Below are positions 35,845 through 45,107 of a DNA stretch of 64,000 nucleotides, piece after piece. Origin of the DNA: Anabaena cylindrica PCC 7122 (GTDB lineage: Bacteria; Cyanobacteriota; Cyanobacteriia; Cyanobacteriales; Nostocaceae). The notes under the pieces are model-generated. The model searched no databases. It was given only the letters and a program-made list of their open reading frames with translations, and was not told the DNA's origin. The first letter of the stretch is position 1. Every line of letters begins with the position of its first letter. Both the position numbers and the translations under genes were made by a program. The stretch covers positions 4,082,001 to 4,146,000 of the forward strand of contig NC_019771.1 of assembly GCF_000317695.1 (NCBI RefSeq), read 5' to 3'.

Positions 35845-35845
35845 A

Positions 35846-35904
35846 ATTAATTGGTAATTGGTAATTGGTAATTGGTGATTGGTAATTGGTAATTGGTGAT
35901 TGGA
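35846..35904. repeat. Heptameric repeat (TTGGTAA) upstream of the RND permease
   Basis: About seven TTGGTAA/TTGGTGA units fill the gap between adaptor and permease genes. They are open in the permease frame and would add a spurious repetitive N-terminus if an upstream start were chosen. Confidence 0.85.
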
Positions 35905-35943
35905 ATAATTCTTTCCCCTTACACCCTGCCTCTTCCCAATCAA

Positions 35944-37338
35944 TCACTCAGGCATTATCGGTAGTCCATCTCTGAGGTTTTGGATTCCGGAGACGATTAG
36001 TTTTTCATCTACTTTCAATCCTTCAATTACTTGGTAATCATTACCTTTGATATTGCCCAGTTTCACTCGCTTTTGCTTGGCTATTAATTGAGAAGCACCT
36101 TCAGGAGATTTTTCTGTTTGAGCTACAAACACAAAGTTTTCTCCGGCTATCCGAGATACGGCCGTTGTGGGAATCAAAACTCCAGAACGTTGATCCCAAA
36201 TCACTCTGGCTCGAATTAATTGATCTGCCCGTAGTTGACCTGCGGAATTGTTATAAAGTGCTTTAACGAGTATTGATTGAGAATTATTACTGATGCTTGG
36301 AGAGATAAAAAATACTTCTGTAGTACCAAGAATTTGACCTTGGGCGGTAATCAATTCCACTGGTAATCCCTGACGTAATTGGGAACCTCGTTCTAGGGGA
36401 ACAGGGATGTTAACTTCTAAAGGTCGATTTTGAGTGATAGTAGCTAATGGTGTGGAAGTACTGACAAAATCGCCTACTTTAATCGGGACATCGCCGACGG
36501 TACCATTAAAGGGAGCAGTAATTTTGTAATACTGAAGTTCTACTTGTTGTTGTCTGACATTAGCATCAGCTTGTAGTAAGGATTTTTCTGCCTGAGATAT
36601 GGTCGCTTGCTGGGCTTGAATTCGAGAATCTATAGCTCCTAGTTGGGCTTTCGCTGTAGCCAGCCTATTAGCATATTGATCTTTAGTTTGACGAGATACT
36701 GCCCCTTGTGCGGCTAATTCAGAGTAGCGATCATAATCTTGCTGATTTAAGCGCACATCAGCCACATTGGCTAGGCGTTCTGCTTGCAGAGATTTGAGGG
36801 TAGCGCGAGCATTTTCTAGTTGTGCCTGAGAAGCTTGACCAGCAGCAGACAAACTATTTACTGCGGCTTGTTGCTGTCTAGCATCTATTTGCATAATGGA
36901 TGCACCAGCTACGACAGGATCTCCTGATCTTACAAATATTTGGGCGACTTGACCTTGAATTCTGGGTTGGAGATTGACTGAGCGTCTAGATTCTAGACTG
37001 GCAATATATTCTGTAGCATCCTCAACTGTGCCTGTTTGCACTGTCGATAGTTTGACTTTTACTGCTGGGAGTTGAGCATTAGCTGCGGCTGGATTTTGGT
37101 TAGGAGTTAGCAACTTCCAAGCGATCGCACTTCCACCCCCAATTACTAGGACTAAAGCTAACAATAAGCGTAGCCACCGTCTTGATGGTGGCGGTGGCTC
37201 AAATGATGGCTGGGGAATATCTTCAAAATCAGTTTGAGGCTCAGGAGATGTCATGGCTGATAGAAAGTTGAAGGAGGGGATATTTAAAACGCTATCTGGA
37301 ACTGTATTATATTGATTTTGAAATTCCTCATTTAGCAT
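35944..37338 (-). CDS. RND efflux periplasmic adaptor (membrane fusion protein)
   Basis: The 464-residue HlyD/AcrA-type adaptor links the RND permease to an outer-membrane duct. A cytoplasmic N-terminus (Pro-rich FEDIPQPSFEPPPPSRRW) precedes one membrane anchor, LRLLLALVLVIGGGSAIAW, near residues 56-75. Then come the lipoyl/barrel-sandwich halves (VNLQPRIQGQVAQIFVRSGD and FNGTVGDVPIKVGDFV) separated by a long helical hairpin (about 160-275), and C-terminal beta domains. It is the first gene of a two-gene minus-strand operon with the permease. No regulator gene is adjacent. Confidence 0.93.
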   Translation of the reverse strand: MLNEEFQNQYNTVPDSVLNIPSFNFLSAMTSPEPQTDFEDIPQPSFEPPPPSRRWLRLLLALVLVIGGGSAIAWKLLTPNQNPAAANAQLPAVKVKLSTVQTGTVEDATEYIASLESRRSVNLQPRIQGQVAQIFVRSGDPVVAGASIMQIDARQQQAAVNSLSAAGQASQAQLENARATLKSLQAERLANVADVRLNQQDYDRYSELAAQGAVSRQTKDQYANRLATAKAQLGAIDSRIQAQQATISQAEKSLLQADANVRQQQVELQYYKITAPFNGTVGDVPIKVGDFVSTSTPLATITQNRPLEVNIPVPLERGSQLRQGLPVELITAQGQILGTTEVFFISPSISNNSQSILVKALYNNSAGQLRADQLIRARVIWDQRSGVLIPTTAVSRIAGENFVFVAQTEKSPEGASQLIAKQKRVKLGNIKGNDYQVIEGLKVDEKLIVSGIQNLRDGLPIMPE

Positions 37339-37970
37339 GAGGTACTAAAAAAAATTATGTGTTAGCTCATCTCAATATACAAGGTTTATAATTTTTTACA
37401 ATCTACCGGAAGGTTAATTATATAGTTAATTATCTTCATAGCCGTTAACATCAGGTTTATGCTCATATTTGTTAATCTACTACTTACTTATTCGGGTTAG
37501 TCTTACTTCCCAAGAGTATTCAGGTTTATGAACATAGAATATTATTGATGATGGGGCTTATTAGCAATAACTAACCAATAATGAATCGAAACTATGACAT
37601 ATCAAGGCTGCGGTGTTTTGCCTTTCTGCACCAGTGCGATCGCCTTCTTTTTATTCCACCCTTGGAAAAGGAACAGAATTTGTGATTGAAATTTCTATGA
37701 CTCAAATACCAGAACACAAATAAGAGACTTTTCGGTGAAATTCTCAATAATTTTTATATATAATAATTAATATCATACATAATTTGGGTGACAACTGCCC
37801 AATGTGGCAAAATCTTAACCATAAAAGGCTAAATTTGTCAATTTATTCTGATCAACTGCAAATAATAGCATTATTTTGGTAAACTACAACCTGCGTAAGA
37901 TATTACTGATTAACCGTATTTACAAAACCGGACTTGTACGAGCTTCGGTCTCAATAGCAAAGGTTTAAAG
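37339..37970. other. Gene-free divergent region
   Basis: These 632 bases separate the divergent efflux-adaptor and site-2 protease genes. One GCGATCGC octamer occurs near 37,638. No gene, terminator or clear operator was seen; promoters for both sides must be here. Confidence 0.5.
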
Positions 37971-39467
37971 ATGTTTACTTCATCAGAAACTCCTATAATT
38001 GCAGCAGTTGTGCTAGTCGCTTTCGGCATTTTGGGTTGGGGCTTTTATCGAGCCAAACCCTTTGGTAAGCTGGGAATCTTAGCCTGGTTACAGTCGGTAG
38101 TATTGATGGCTCCTTGGCTGCTGTTCTTTGGCTGCTTTGCCGCTGGCATTTATATCAATATAGCGGGTGTATTGTTGTTGCTGGTAGCTTCAACCGGGGT
38201 GTATATTTTCTTGGGTAAACAGTTACGTGATGCTGGTCAAGATGCCATTCTCAAGCAACGAGCCACAGAAAGACTCGCGGCTGAAACCTCAGAAGCAGCA
38301 AATTCCCCAAAAAATGGCAACAATTCCGCAGTAGTTGCAGAACTGAAACCAGAAGAAATGACAATACCAGAAGAAGATTTGCATACCATTAAAGGTATTT
38401 TTGGTATTGACACATTTTTTGCTACCGAGACTATTCCTTATCAAGAAGGAGCAATTTTCAAAGGTAATTTACGAGGAGAACCAGAAGAAGTTCACAACCG
38501 ACTCACTAAAAGTTTACAGGGACGTTTAGGTGATAAATATCGCCTGTTTTTAGTTGAGAACACTGATGGTAAACCTGTAATGATTGTTTTGCCTAGTCGC
38601 AATGATCCACGTCCCATGCAGTTACCCCAAAAGGTATTTGCAGTGATTTTGTTATTAGCAACTATCGCCACTAGTTTAGAAGCATCAGGTTTATTACTGA
38701 ATTTTGATTTATTCTCCAGCCCATCACGTTTTCCTGAAGCTTTGCCTATTGGTTTGGGCATATGTACAATTTTGATAGCCCATGAAATTGGTCATTGGAT
38801 ATTGGCGCAGCGTCACCAAGTCCGTTTGAGTTTACCGTTTTTTCTACCAGCTGTACAAATTGGCTCTTTTGGGGCAATTACCAGGTTTGAGTCTCTTTTA
38901 CCTAATCGCAAGGCGTTATTTGATATTGCTTTGGCAGGGCCAGCTTTTGGCGGGATTGTTTCTTTGCTAATGTTGGTGACAGGCTTGTTGCTTTCCCATC
39001 CAGGTAGTTTATTTCAGTTGCCAAATCAGTTTTTTCAAGGCTCGATTTTGGTGGGTAGTTTGGCGCGGGTTGTGCTAGGTGCGGCTGTAAAAGCACCTTT
39101 AGTAAATGTCCATCCCCTAGTCATCATTGGTTGGTTGGGGTTGGTGATTACGGCTTTAAACTTAATGCCTGCTGGACAATTAGATGGGGGTCGTATTGTA
39201 CAGGCAATTTATGGACGCAAAACCGCAGGAAGGGCTACGTTTGCGACTTTAGCTTTGCTGGCGTTGGTGTCTCTGGGTAATACTTTAGCGATGTATTGGG
39301 CGATCGTCATTTTCTTTTTACAAAGGGATGCAGAACGCCCCAGTTTAAATGAAGTCACTGAACCGGATGATGCTAGAGCCGCTTTGGGTCTTTTAGCTCT
39401 GTTCTTGATGATTAGCACTCTTTTACCTTTAACACCCTCTTTAGCTGGACGTTTGGGAATAGGTTGA
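37971..39467 (+). CDS. Site-2 protease family membrane metalloprotease, EGY-like
   Basis: The 498-residue polytopic M50 protease has its zinc motif HEIGH in CTILIAHEIGHWILAQ and a second site, NLMPAGQLDGGRIVQAIYG, that supplies the third ligand. The GNLRGEPEEVHNRL segment before the catalytic part is the GNLR motif of plant EGY1 and its cyanobacterial relatives. Two helices at the N-terminus, then a soluble segment (about 80-215), then about seven helices. Role by homology is intramembrane proteolysis, in plastids linked to chloroplast development; the cyanobacterial substrate is unknown. It is monocistronic and followed by heptamer repeats. Confidence 0.92.
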   Translation: MFTSSETPIIAAVVLVAFGILGWGFYRAKPFGKLGILAWLQSVVLMAPWLLFFGCFAAGIYINIAGVLLLLVASTGVYIFLGKQLRDAGQDAILKQRATERLAAETSEAANSPKNGNNSAVVAELKPEEMTIPEEDLHTIKGIFGIDTFFATETIPYQEGAIFKGNLRGEPEEVHNRLTKSLQGRLGDKYRLFLVENTDGKPVMIVLPSRNDPRPMQLPQKVFAVILLLATIATSLEASGLLLNFDLFSSPSRFPEALPIGLGICTILIAHEIGHWILAQRHQVRLSLPFFLPAVQIGSFGAITRFESLLPNRKALFDIALAGPAFGGIVSLLMLVTGLLLSHPGSLFQLPNQFFQGSILVGSLARVVLGAAVKAPLVNVHPLVIIGWLGLVITALNLMPAGQLDGGRIVQAIYGRKTAGRATFATLALLALVSLGNTLAMYWAIVIFFLQRDAERPSLNEVTEPDDARAALGLLALFLMISTLLPLTPSLAGRLGIG

Positions 39468-39468
39468 G

Positions 39469-39576
39469 GGAGCAGGGGGCAGGGAGTAGGGAGCAGGGAG
39501 CAGGGAGCAGGGAGCAGGGAGCAGGGGAAGAAATATCAATTACCTATTCATTACCCAGTACCCAGTACCCAGTACC
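39469..39576. repeat. Heptameric repeats (GGGAGCA and ACCCAGT)
   Basis: Six or more GGGAGCA units run from 39,469 to about 39,525, and three ACCCAGT units follow at about 39,553-39,576. They fill the gap between the convergent protease and glycosidase-like genes. Confidence 0.88.
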
Positions 39577-39582
39577 TAATCC

Positions 39583-40815
39583 CTATGGTTTCCAGCCTGT
39601 TAGTAAGTTAGGATAACCTGCGGGTTTGGGGAAGATTTGCCGGAAACCTGCTTGACGTTCTGGGGCTTTTTCTTGGCTGAGGTTCCAGAGGGTTTCATAA
39701 AAGAAGAAGGAAACTCCGGCAAAATTGCGATCGCGCACTTTCTCTACTTGTGTTTTAATCTGTTGCATGGGAACTGATTTATTTTTCAAGCCGCTCAATA
39801 TACCAATGCTGACAGGAATATGGCTTTTCGCAGCTTTCACTTCTGGGTATTCTAATTCGCTGATAAACACATTTAAATCATTGCGATATATCTGCAAAAC
39901 TAGATCTTCAACTAACCCCATTCTTTCCCATTTCTGCCAATCTGCTAAAAAGTATTCATAAGAAAAACGTTGAGGATTAGGTGCAACGGAAACTAAACAA
40001 TCTTTTTTATTAGCTTTAATTGCTATAAATACCCGCTTCATAAAATCGGTGATTTTATTAGCTCTCCAGCGCACCCATTCTGGATCTTTGGGGTTTTTAG
40101 ATGGCGCTTTCCCTCTATGTTCTTTTTTGTATAATCCTACAGTGTAGGCATCATATCCTAATTCTGATGGTAAGCCGAAATGGTCATCAAATTGAATACC
40201 GTCAACATCATAATTTTTGACGATTTCTACAATTAAGTCTTGAATAAAACTTTGGACATCTGGACGAAAAGGACTGAGCCAAACGCGCTCATGTGTACCT
40301 TCTTTAACAATTTTAGTACCATCACTGCGACTAGTGAGCCACTGGGGACGATTTTTGGCTAACAAAGAATCAGCAGGAGCCATAAAGCCAAATTCAAACC
40401 AGGGAATGACGGTTAAGCCTCGTTTATGCCCCTCGCTGACAATCTCTTTGAGCATATCCCGCTTTTGTAATCCCGGTGTGGGATCAACGGATTTACCGAT
40501 TACTTTAGCTGCAACTTTGCTAGGATAAAGTGTATAACCCCAATTCCAAACAGCGGGATAAACTGTATTAAAGTTCAGATCATCTAAGCGTTGTAGAGAT
40601 TTCTGCAAGCTTTGGCTCTCAAACAAAACATCACTGTCAATATTGGTTAACCACACTCCCCTTAATTCGGATGTTGTCCGCTGAGAAATAGCAGTTTGAG
40701 CATTCAAGGGTAAAGATAGCATCACCACCGCTACCATACTCAGCACAATCATAGCCGCAAACAACCCTGATTTTATCCGTTGTCGCCCATTCCATCTCAG
40801 AAAAGTTTCACTCAT
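39583..40815 (-). CDS. GHL10-type (DUF187) glycoside-hydrolase-like protein
   Basis: The 410-residue protein has an N-terminal membrane segment or signal (GLFAAMIVLSMVAVVMLSLPLNAQTA), so it is exported or membrane-anchored. The TIM-barrel domain starts with the family signature SELRGVWLTNIDSDVLF and continues with FNTVYPAVWNWGYTLYPS, LTVIPWFEFGFM, VDGIQFDDHFGLP (acidic residues at the barrel end), WRANKITDFM and VSVAPNPQRFSYEYFLADW. GHL10/YddW-like proteins are thought to act on peptidoglycan or polysaccharide. Activity here is inferred from fold only. Confidence 0.9.
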   Translation of the reverse strand: MSETFLRWNGRQRIKSGLFAAMIVLSMVAVVMLSLPLNAQTAISQRTTSELRGVWLTNIDSDVLFESQSLQKSLQRLDDLNFNTVYPAVWNWGYTLYPSKVAAKVIGKSVDPTPGLQKRDMLKEIVSEGHKRGLTVIPWFEFGFMAPADSLLAKNRPQWLTSRSDGTKIVKEGTHERVWLSPFRPDVQSFIQDLIVEIVKNYDVDGIQFDDHFGLPSELGYDAYTVGLYKKEHRGKAPSKNPKDPEWVRWRANKITDFMKRVFIAIKANKKDCLVSVAPNPQRFSYEYFLADWQKWERMGLVEDLVLQIYRNDLNVFISELEYPEVKAAKSHIPVSIGILSGLKNKSVPMQQIKTQVEKVRDRNFAGVSFFFYETLWNLSQEKAPERQAGFRQIFPKPAGYPNLLTGWKP

Positions 40816-41110
40816 TGACTATAAGCACACTAAAAAGCTCTAGTTACAGACTGGCATAATTGCTAAGAAGTTGCCTAAAGAGTAAAAAGTGCTGAGTCGT
40901 GTAAGTTTATCTCAGGACTTACACTTATAGTTTAATTTGAGCAAAAACATATCTTCAGTATTAGTAATTACGTCTGCTTCTTTCCTTGACTCAGTAATTG
41001 TTGTCAAACCGATTACTAAGCCGTTTCACTTCTAGATAGTAAAAAATTTGCCGAATTTTTCCGGATATGCAAAAAAATTTACGTTTATTGTTACACGTAA
41101 ATATGTAAGC

Positions 41111-41494
41111 ATGATGAATATCAAACTCGACAAACACACTCCAGATAATCTGGCATCTTTATTTGTCCTTCTCATGGAAGAAGGCATGACACCAAATCAA
41201 ATTATGGTGGGTATCGTTCGTCTAGCGACGGATAGCAAAGAATTAGAAGGAACTATTGTATCGGCTGATTGTATACGTTTCTTGTTGGCAACAATGCCAA
41301 TAGATACAAGCGCTCCAGGAGTTACAGAATTTATCTCATCCCTAGCAAGAGAAGGTGTGACTACCTTAATGTTGTTGGATGCCTTGGGTTTTGCTTGCTA
41401 TGTCCGTGGTTTATTTGATGCGGCAAACATTATCCGTTTAACTTACCAGCGATTACAAGCGGATAGGATCATATCCCAAATGCTGCGTGATTAA
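41111..41494 (+). CDS. Hypothetical helical protein
   Basis: The protein has 127 residues from the first of two adjacent ATGs (MMNIKLDKHTPDN). The frame opens further upstream with only a TTG. It is wholly helical by composition: DNLASLFVLLMEEGMTPNQIMVGIVRLATDS, then ADCIRFLLATMPID and a C-terminal FDAANIIRLTYQRLQADRIISQML. There are no membrane segments, cysteine clusters or recognisable motifs. I do not recognise the family. It lies alone; a hairpin that could end its transcript is at 41,908. Confidence 0.65.
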   Translation: MMNIKLDKHTPDNLASLFVLLMEEGMTPNQIMVGIVRLATDSKELEGTIVSADCIRFLLATMPIDTSAPGVTEFISSLAREGVTTLMLLDALGFACYVRGLFDAANIIRLTYQRLQADRIISQMLRD

Positions 41495-41907
41495 TAAATG
41501 ATGAATATCAAGTTTTTTTCAGTTTTTTTTGCAAAATCAAACAACGCCAAGCAAAAAAATGGTCATTAACACCATTCAGTTCTTTACTCAAAAAATCGAG
41601 GTATCCATTGGATGAACTGCTTAAATATTTATATATTTCCTGTGGGATTTTTAGCCAGTTGTGGTGAAGCGACAACAAAGCGTTATCAATTAACTGTTGC
41701 AACATTAGGGGTGTTGTACAGTGCTTCATCAACAACTGGCGACTAAGTGTAAGTTCTGAGGGCAGACGGCAATCTTTCCCTCTGAATTATCTTTAACAGT
41801 CTCGTTTTCTTTGTTGATATTTCCATTAAAACGGTAACGGAAAAATTTTGTCTGCCAAATTGCCAAAACCTCGGATGATTGGCTAACACTAGATTTGATT
41901 GCATAGA
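41495..41907. other. Region without a supported gene
   Basis: Two short minus-strand frames (41,508-41,735 and 41,743-41,958) exist, but neither has a ribosome site, motif or convincing composition. AT-rich sequence with a run of T starts at about 41,512. Confidence 0.45.
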
Positions 41908-41929
41908 TGGGGCGTTGAGGAGCGCCCCA
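41908..41929 (+). terminator. Possible terminator hairpin
   Basis: TGGGGCG and CGCCCCA form a 7-base GC-rich stem with an 8-base loop, followed by ATTTCTTT. It could end transcripts from the plus strand, but lies 400 bases past the nearest plus-strand stop. Confidence 0.4.
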
Positions 41930-42002
41930 ATTTCTTTACAAGAGGTGGGAAGAGGCAAGGAAATAGGGAAAGTGTTTTCTTAATCACCAATTACCAAATT
42001 AA

Positions 42003-43172
42003 TTAAGGCGAATTTTTGATAATAATATGTTTTTTAGCATCAAAACTAATAAAACCTTGTTGTTGTAATTGACTGAGTAGTCTTGTAATTGTGACTCTGG
42101 TGGTGCAGCAAGCACTAGCAATCTCTTCATGAGTGAAGCGAAAAGTGAGGCGAGTTCCTTCTGGAACTGGTTCCCCAAGTTGGTCTTTTAAAAGTTCTAA
42201 TAAATGCTGTAATCTGTCCTGTACTCGTCCTCTGCCAGCAATAAATAAAAAAGATTCTGTTTGTTGTAATCGCTGTTGAATCTTGGGTAACAGGATGTGA
42301 CTTAGGTTAGGCAAAACGTTGATTTCTGATATATTGATTGAGACTAATTCCACGTCTTTCAGGGCTGTAGCTTGGTAAATGGATAGAGATGTCATACTAG
42401 AGCCAAAAACCATTCCTGCGGTTGCTAACCCCGTCAGCACTTCTTTACCTGTTTCACAAAATGTATTGAGCTTTACTAAACCCTGACGCACATACCAAAT
42501 TAATTGCGAGTAGAGGGGAATAGTGTCTCCTTGAGAATATTTATGTACAGGAAGATTTTCAATTAAGTGACTGTGATTATCAAGAGTTGTTGATTGTTCT
42601 TGCTGATACTCATAAGTTTTATGTATTAACCAGTAATAATTAGTAAGTTTTCCATGCTTATTGGAGATGGCTTTCACAGTTACAGAAGCATTAAAAGAAT
42701 CACCATCTCTTGGATTGAAAGGTAATAATAATTTTCGGACTTGTAGGGATTTGAATATTTGGATCAGTTCATCATAAAAGTACGGGTGTTGTTCGCGGTT
42801 GATGAAAGTAATTATTGGTTTACCAACCAGAAAAGTTGAAGAAATATTGAGTAACTGTGCTGCGGCTGTGTTGGCTTGTTTGATGATACCTTTTGGATTA
42901 GTGACTAAATAGGCATCTGGTGCAAATTCAAACAAATCTTGGTAGTGTTGGCGTTCTGTTTCCAACAAGTTGCGTGTTTCGATTAGTTCTTCATTTTGTT
43001 GATAAAGTTCCTCAACTGCCAGTTGTACCATTTTTGAGGTGCTGTATAGGTCTTTAAACGCGTCTGGTAGCAGATCAGAGGGAATAAAAGGCAATACAGT
43101 AGCGGTCTGGTACAAGTCTGCTAAACGGTTGTTTAATACTTCTGCTCGTTGAATAAATTTTTGTATATTCAT
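42003..43172 (-). CDS. PAS-CRP/FNR family transcriptional regulator
   Basis: The 389-residue protein has an N-terminal helical segment (1-80), a PAS domain at about 80-200 (YQDLFEFAPDAYLVTNPKGIIKQANTAAAQLLN), a cyclic-nucleotide-binding-like jelly roll at about 205-310 (IPLYSQLIWYVRQGLVKLN, LATAGMVFGSS) and a C-terminal winged helix, FTHEEIASACCTTRVTITRLLSQLQQQGFI, close to NtcA/CRP recognition helices. The jelly roll lacks an obvious cAMP phosphate-binding cassette, so the ligand may differ or sensing may rest with PAS. Regulated genes are unknown. It is monocistronic. Confidence 0.88.
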   Translation of the reverse strand: MNIQKFIQRAEVLNNRLADLYQTATVLPFIPSDLLPDAFKDLYSTSKMVQLAVEELYQQNEELIETRNLLETERQHYQDLFEFAPDAYLVTNPKGIIKQANTAAAQLLNISSTFLVGKPIITFINREQHPYFYDELIQIFKSLQVRKLLLPFNPRDGDSFNASVTVKAISNKHGKLTNYYWLIHKTYEYQQEQSTTLDNHSHLIENLPVHKYSQGDTIPLYSQLIWYVRQGLVKLNTFCETGKEVLTGLATAGMVFGSSMTSLSIYQATALKDVELVSINISEINVLPNLSHILLPKIQQRLQQTESFLFIAGRGRVQDRLQHLLELLKDQLGEPVPEGTRLTFRFTHEEIASACCTTRVTITRLLSQLQQQGFISFDAKKHIIIKNSP

Positions 43173-43303
43173 CTGAATCTTACGTTCCTACTTGCTGCTT
43201 ACAGAGGTTTAAGAGACTTCCAAGTTAGAGATAAATTCTCTTTTCTAGAATGGGAAAAGCTATAGACATAGCAGTGAAAATTAAATATGCGTTATCCGGA
43301 ACC

Positions 43304-43405
43304 CTATTAGACATCGACCGAATTTAAATAAATCCTAGAATCCTCGTAGAGACGTGACCTGGAGAGGTTCTCGTCTCTACATTCTTGTTTGGGGATGTCT
43401 AATAG
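43304..43405. repeat. Nested inverted-repeat element (102 bp)
   Basis: The outer arms CTATTAGACATC (43,304-43,315) and GATGTCTAATAG (43,394-43,405) are perfect 12-base complements. Inside, GTAGAGACG (43,346-43,354) pairs with CGTCTCTAC (43,372-43,380). The architecture is that of a small non-autonomous element. The remainder of the gap 43,173-43,640 is AT-rich with no gene. Confidence 0.75.
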
Positions 43406-43640
43406 AGAAGCTCCATAGGTAGGGATTTTTATCTAAATCTCTAAATCCAATGAGACTTAAATTATTTTAAATAAAAAAATACTAGTGTAATGGCTCTAAT
43501 AAATATAAATTTATGATAAGTATTCTGAAGATATTATGCAAAAAGTAAAAATAGTACACAAGTTCTGTGTAGTGGTAATATTGGCTGACGCTCACGGAAG
43601 CCTCATTGATCTGCAATCTGCTGAATATGCGTAACTATGC

Positions 43641-44861
43641 TTACGCTTCTCCTTGGCAGATTTGTTCATAGTATTGACCGGCAATTTCCCAAGTGAATTC
43701 GGTTTCTACTAGTTTTCTGGCGTTAGCAGAGAGTTGAAATCGGAGTTCTGGCTGTTCAAAAAGTTGAGAAATAGCAGCTATGTATTCTGCGGGTTGATTG
43801 GCGCGTAATGCCCGTAGTGGGGTTGTTTGAGCATCTACAGTTAGTCCTTCTAAACCGCGATCGCTCCCAACTATCGGTATACCCGCAGCCATCGCTTCTA
43901 GCGTTTTATTTTTTATACCAAATCCTGTCCGCATTGGCACAACGCAAATTGTCGATTTATGCAAATATTCTGCCATTGAAGGTACACGTCCAACCACATT
44001 AATGCCTGGTTTTTCTTTGAGTGCTAAAACTTCTGCTACAGGACGAGAACCGACAATATCAAATGTTGTAGATGGATATTTTTTTTGAATTTCTGGTAAG
44101 ACTTCATTGCTGAAAAAACAGACAGAATCAATATTAGCTAAATTATCCATCGCCCCGATAAAAATTATTCGATTTCCTCCCGGATCTGAAGGACGATTAG
44201 GAAAGGTAACTAAGTCTACACCATTGGGAATAACAGCTATTCCAGCGTTAGAATTAAACTGTTGCAGTTGTTGTTTATCTTCTGCTGTAGTAACTACAAT
44301 ATTCGAGAATTTTGCACAATAACTTTGCTCATAGCGACGCAATAAAGGCAGATTAATTTTATCTCTAAATTTATTTTCAGATGTACCAGTTGCCAATTGA
44401 TTTAAACAAGTACCATAAACAGAACTATGAACATTAACAAGAGTTTTTATATACTTTTGAAAATGGGGACGAATATAAATTTCATTGACGCTATGTTCAC
44501 AGGTAATTACATCACATTTACCAGCTTCAACAAAGTTATCAACCCACTGTTGCATCTCAAGTGAGTAGCGGTTGAGGACACTTGGGGGTGTTCCTTTTAG
44601 CAAAAACGTACCCAATCTCTGGATTTTTTCTACTAATCCTGCTGTTTTTCCCTCATCTGGGGGACGTTCAAAAACGACTAAGTTATCTACGCAATCTCGT
44701 AAATCTGCTATTTCAGCATCTGTCACATCAGACTCACGCTGAGTTACTAAAGTAATATTATGGCGTTGACTGAGGTGCTTCAGTAAATTAAAGGTTCTTA
44801 CCTGCGTTCCCCCCCGTGTTGGTGGATAGGGAAAGGTTGAAGATAGCATAAGGATTTTCAT
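43641..44861 (-). CDS. Glycosyltransferase family 4
   Basis: The 406-residue GT-B enzyme transfers a sugar from a nucleotide donor with retention. The N-terminal domain starts MKILMLSSTFPYPPTRGGTQ with the glycine loop and RTFNLLKHLSQRHNITLVT. The C-terminal Rossmann domain has IPNGVDLVTFP, IIFIGAMDN, INVVGRVPSMAEYLHKSTICVVPMR and the donor-binding E..G motif GFGIKNKTLEAMAAGIPIV. It is cytoplasmic or peripheral at the membrane. The acceptor is unknown; exopolysaccharide or glycolipid synthesis is likely. A GT2 gene is divergent across a 246-base gap. Confidence 0.92.
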   Translation of the reverse strand: MKILMLSSTFPYPPTRGGTQVRTFNLLKHLSQRHNITLVTQRESDVTDAEIADLRDCVDNLVVFERPPDEGKTAGLVEKIQRLGTFLLKGTPPSVLNRYSLEMQQWVDNFVEAGKCDVITCEHSVNEIYIRPHFQKYIKTLVNVHSSVYGTCLNQLATGTSENKFRDKINLPLLRRYEQSYCAKFSNIVVTTAEDKQQLQQFNSNAGIAVIPNGVDLVTFPNRPSDPGGNRIIFIGAMDNLANIDSVCFFSNEVLPEIQKKYPSTTFDIVGSRPVAEVLALKEKPGINVVGRVPSMAEYLHKSTICVVPMRTGFGIKNKTLEAMAAGIPIVGSDRGLEGLTVDAQTTPLRALRANQPAEYIAAISQLFEQPELRFQLSANARKLVETEFTWEIAGQYYEQICQGEA

Positions 44862-45107
44862 AAACGTGACGTGAAGTTTAGTATTTTACTGAGTAAAACA
44901 ATAACATAATATACTACAATAGCTTTGAATTGAGGCCTGATGTCATTTTGATCGGATAAAGGATTTGTGACATGGAATCTTGCGGTATTTACATTTTTGT
45001 TAATAATGTTGTAAAACCCCTAGTTCTCACTCCTAATAATCTGACCCAAGCCAATTGTTACAAAAAACTATTAATTAATAAAGTCAAAAATTCTATCTTT
45101 TAAATTT

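Noticed and set aside
35845..35943. 33-codon N-terminal extension of the RND permease
   Set aside because: It is translated TTGGTAA heptamer repeat; AcrB-type pumps start at MVDFFIKRP.
41508..41958. Two short minus-strand frames downstream of the helical hypothetical gene
   Set aside because: No start signal, no family resemblance and poor composition; kept as gene-free sequence.
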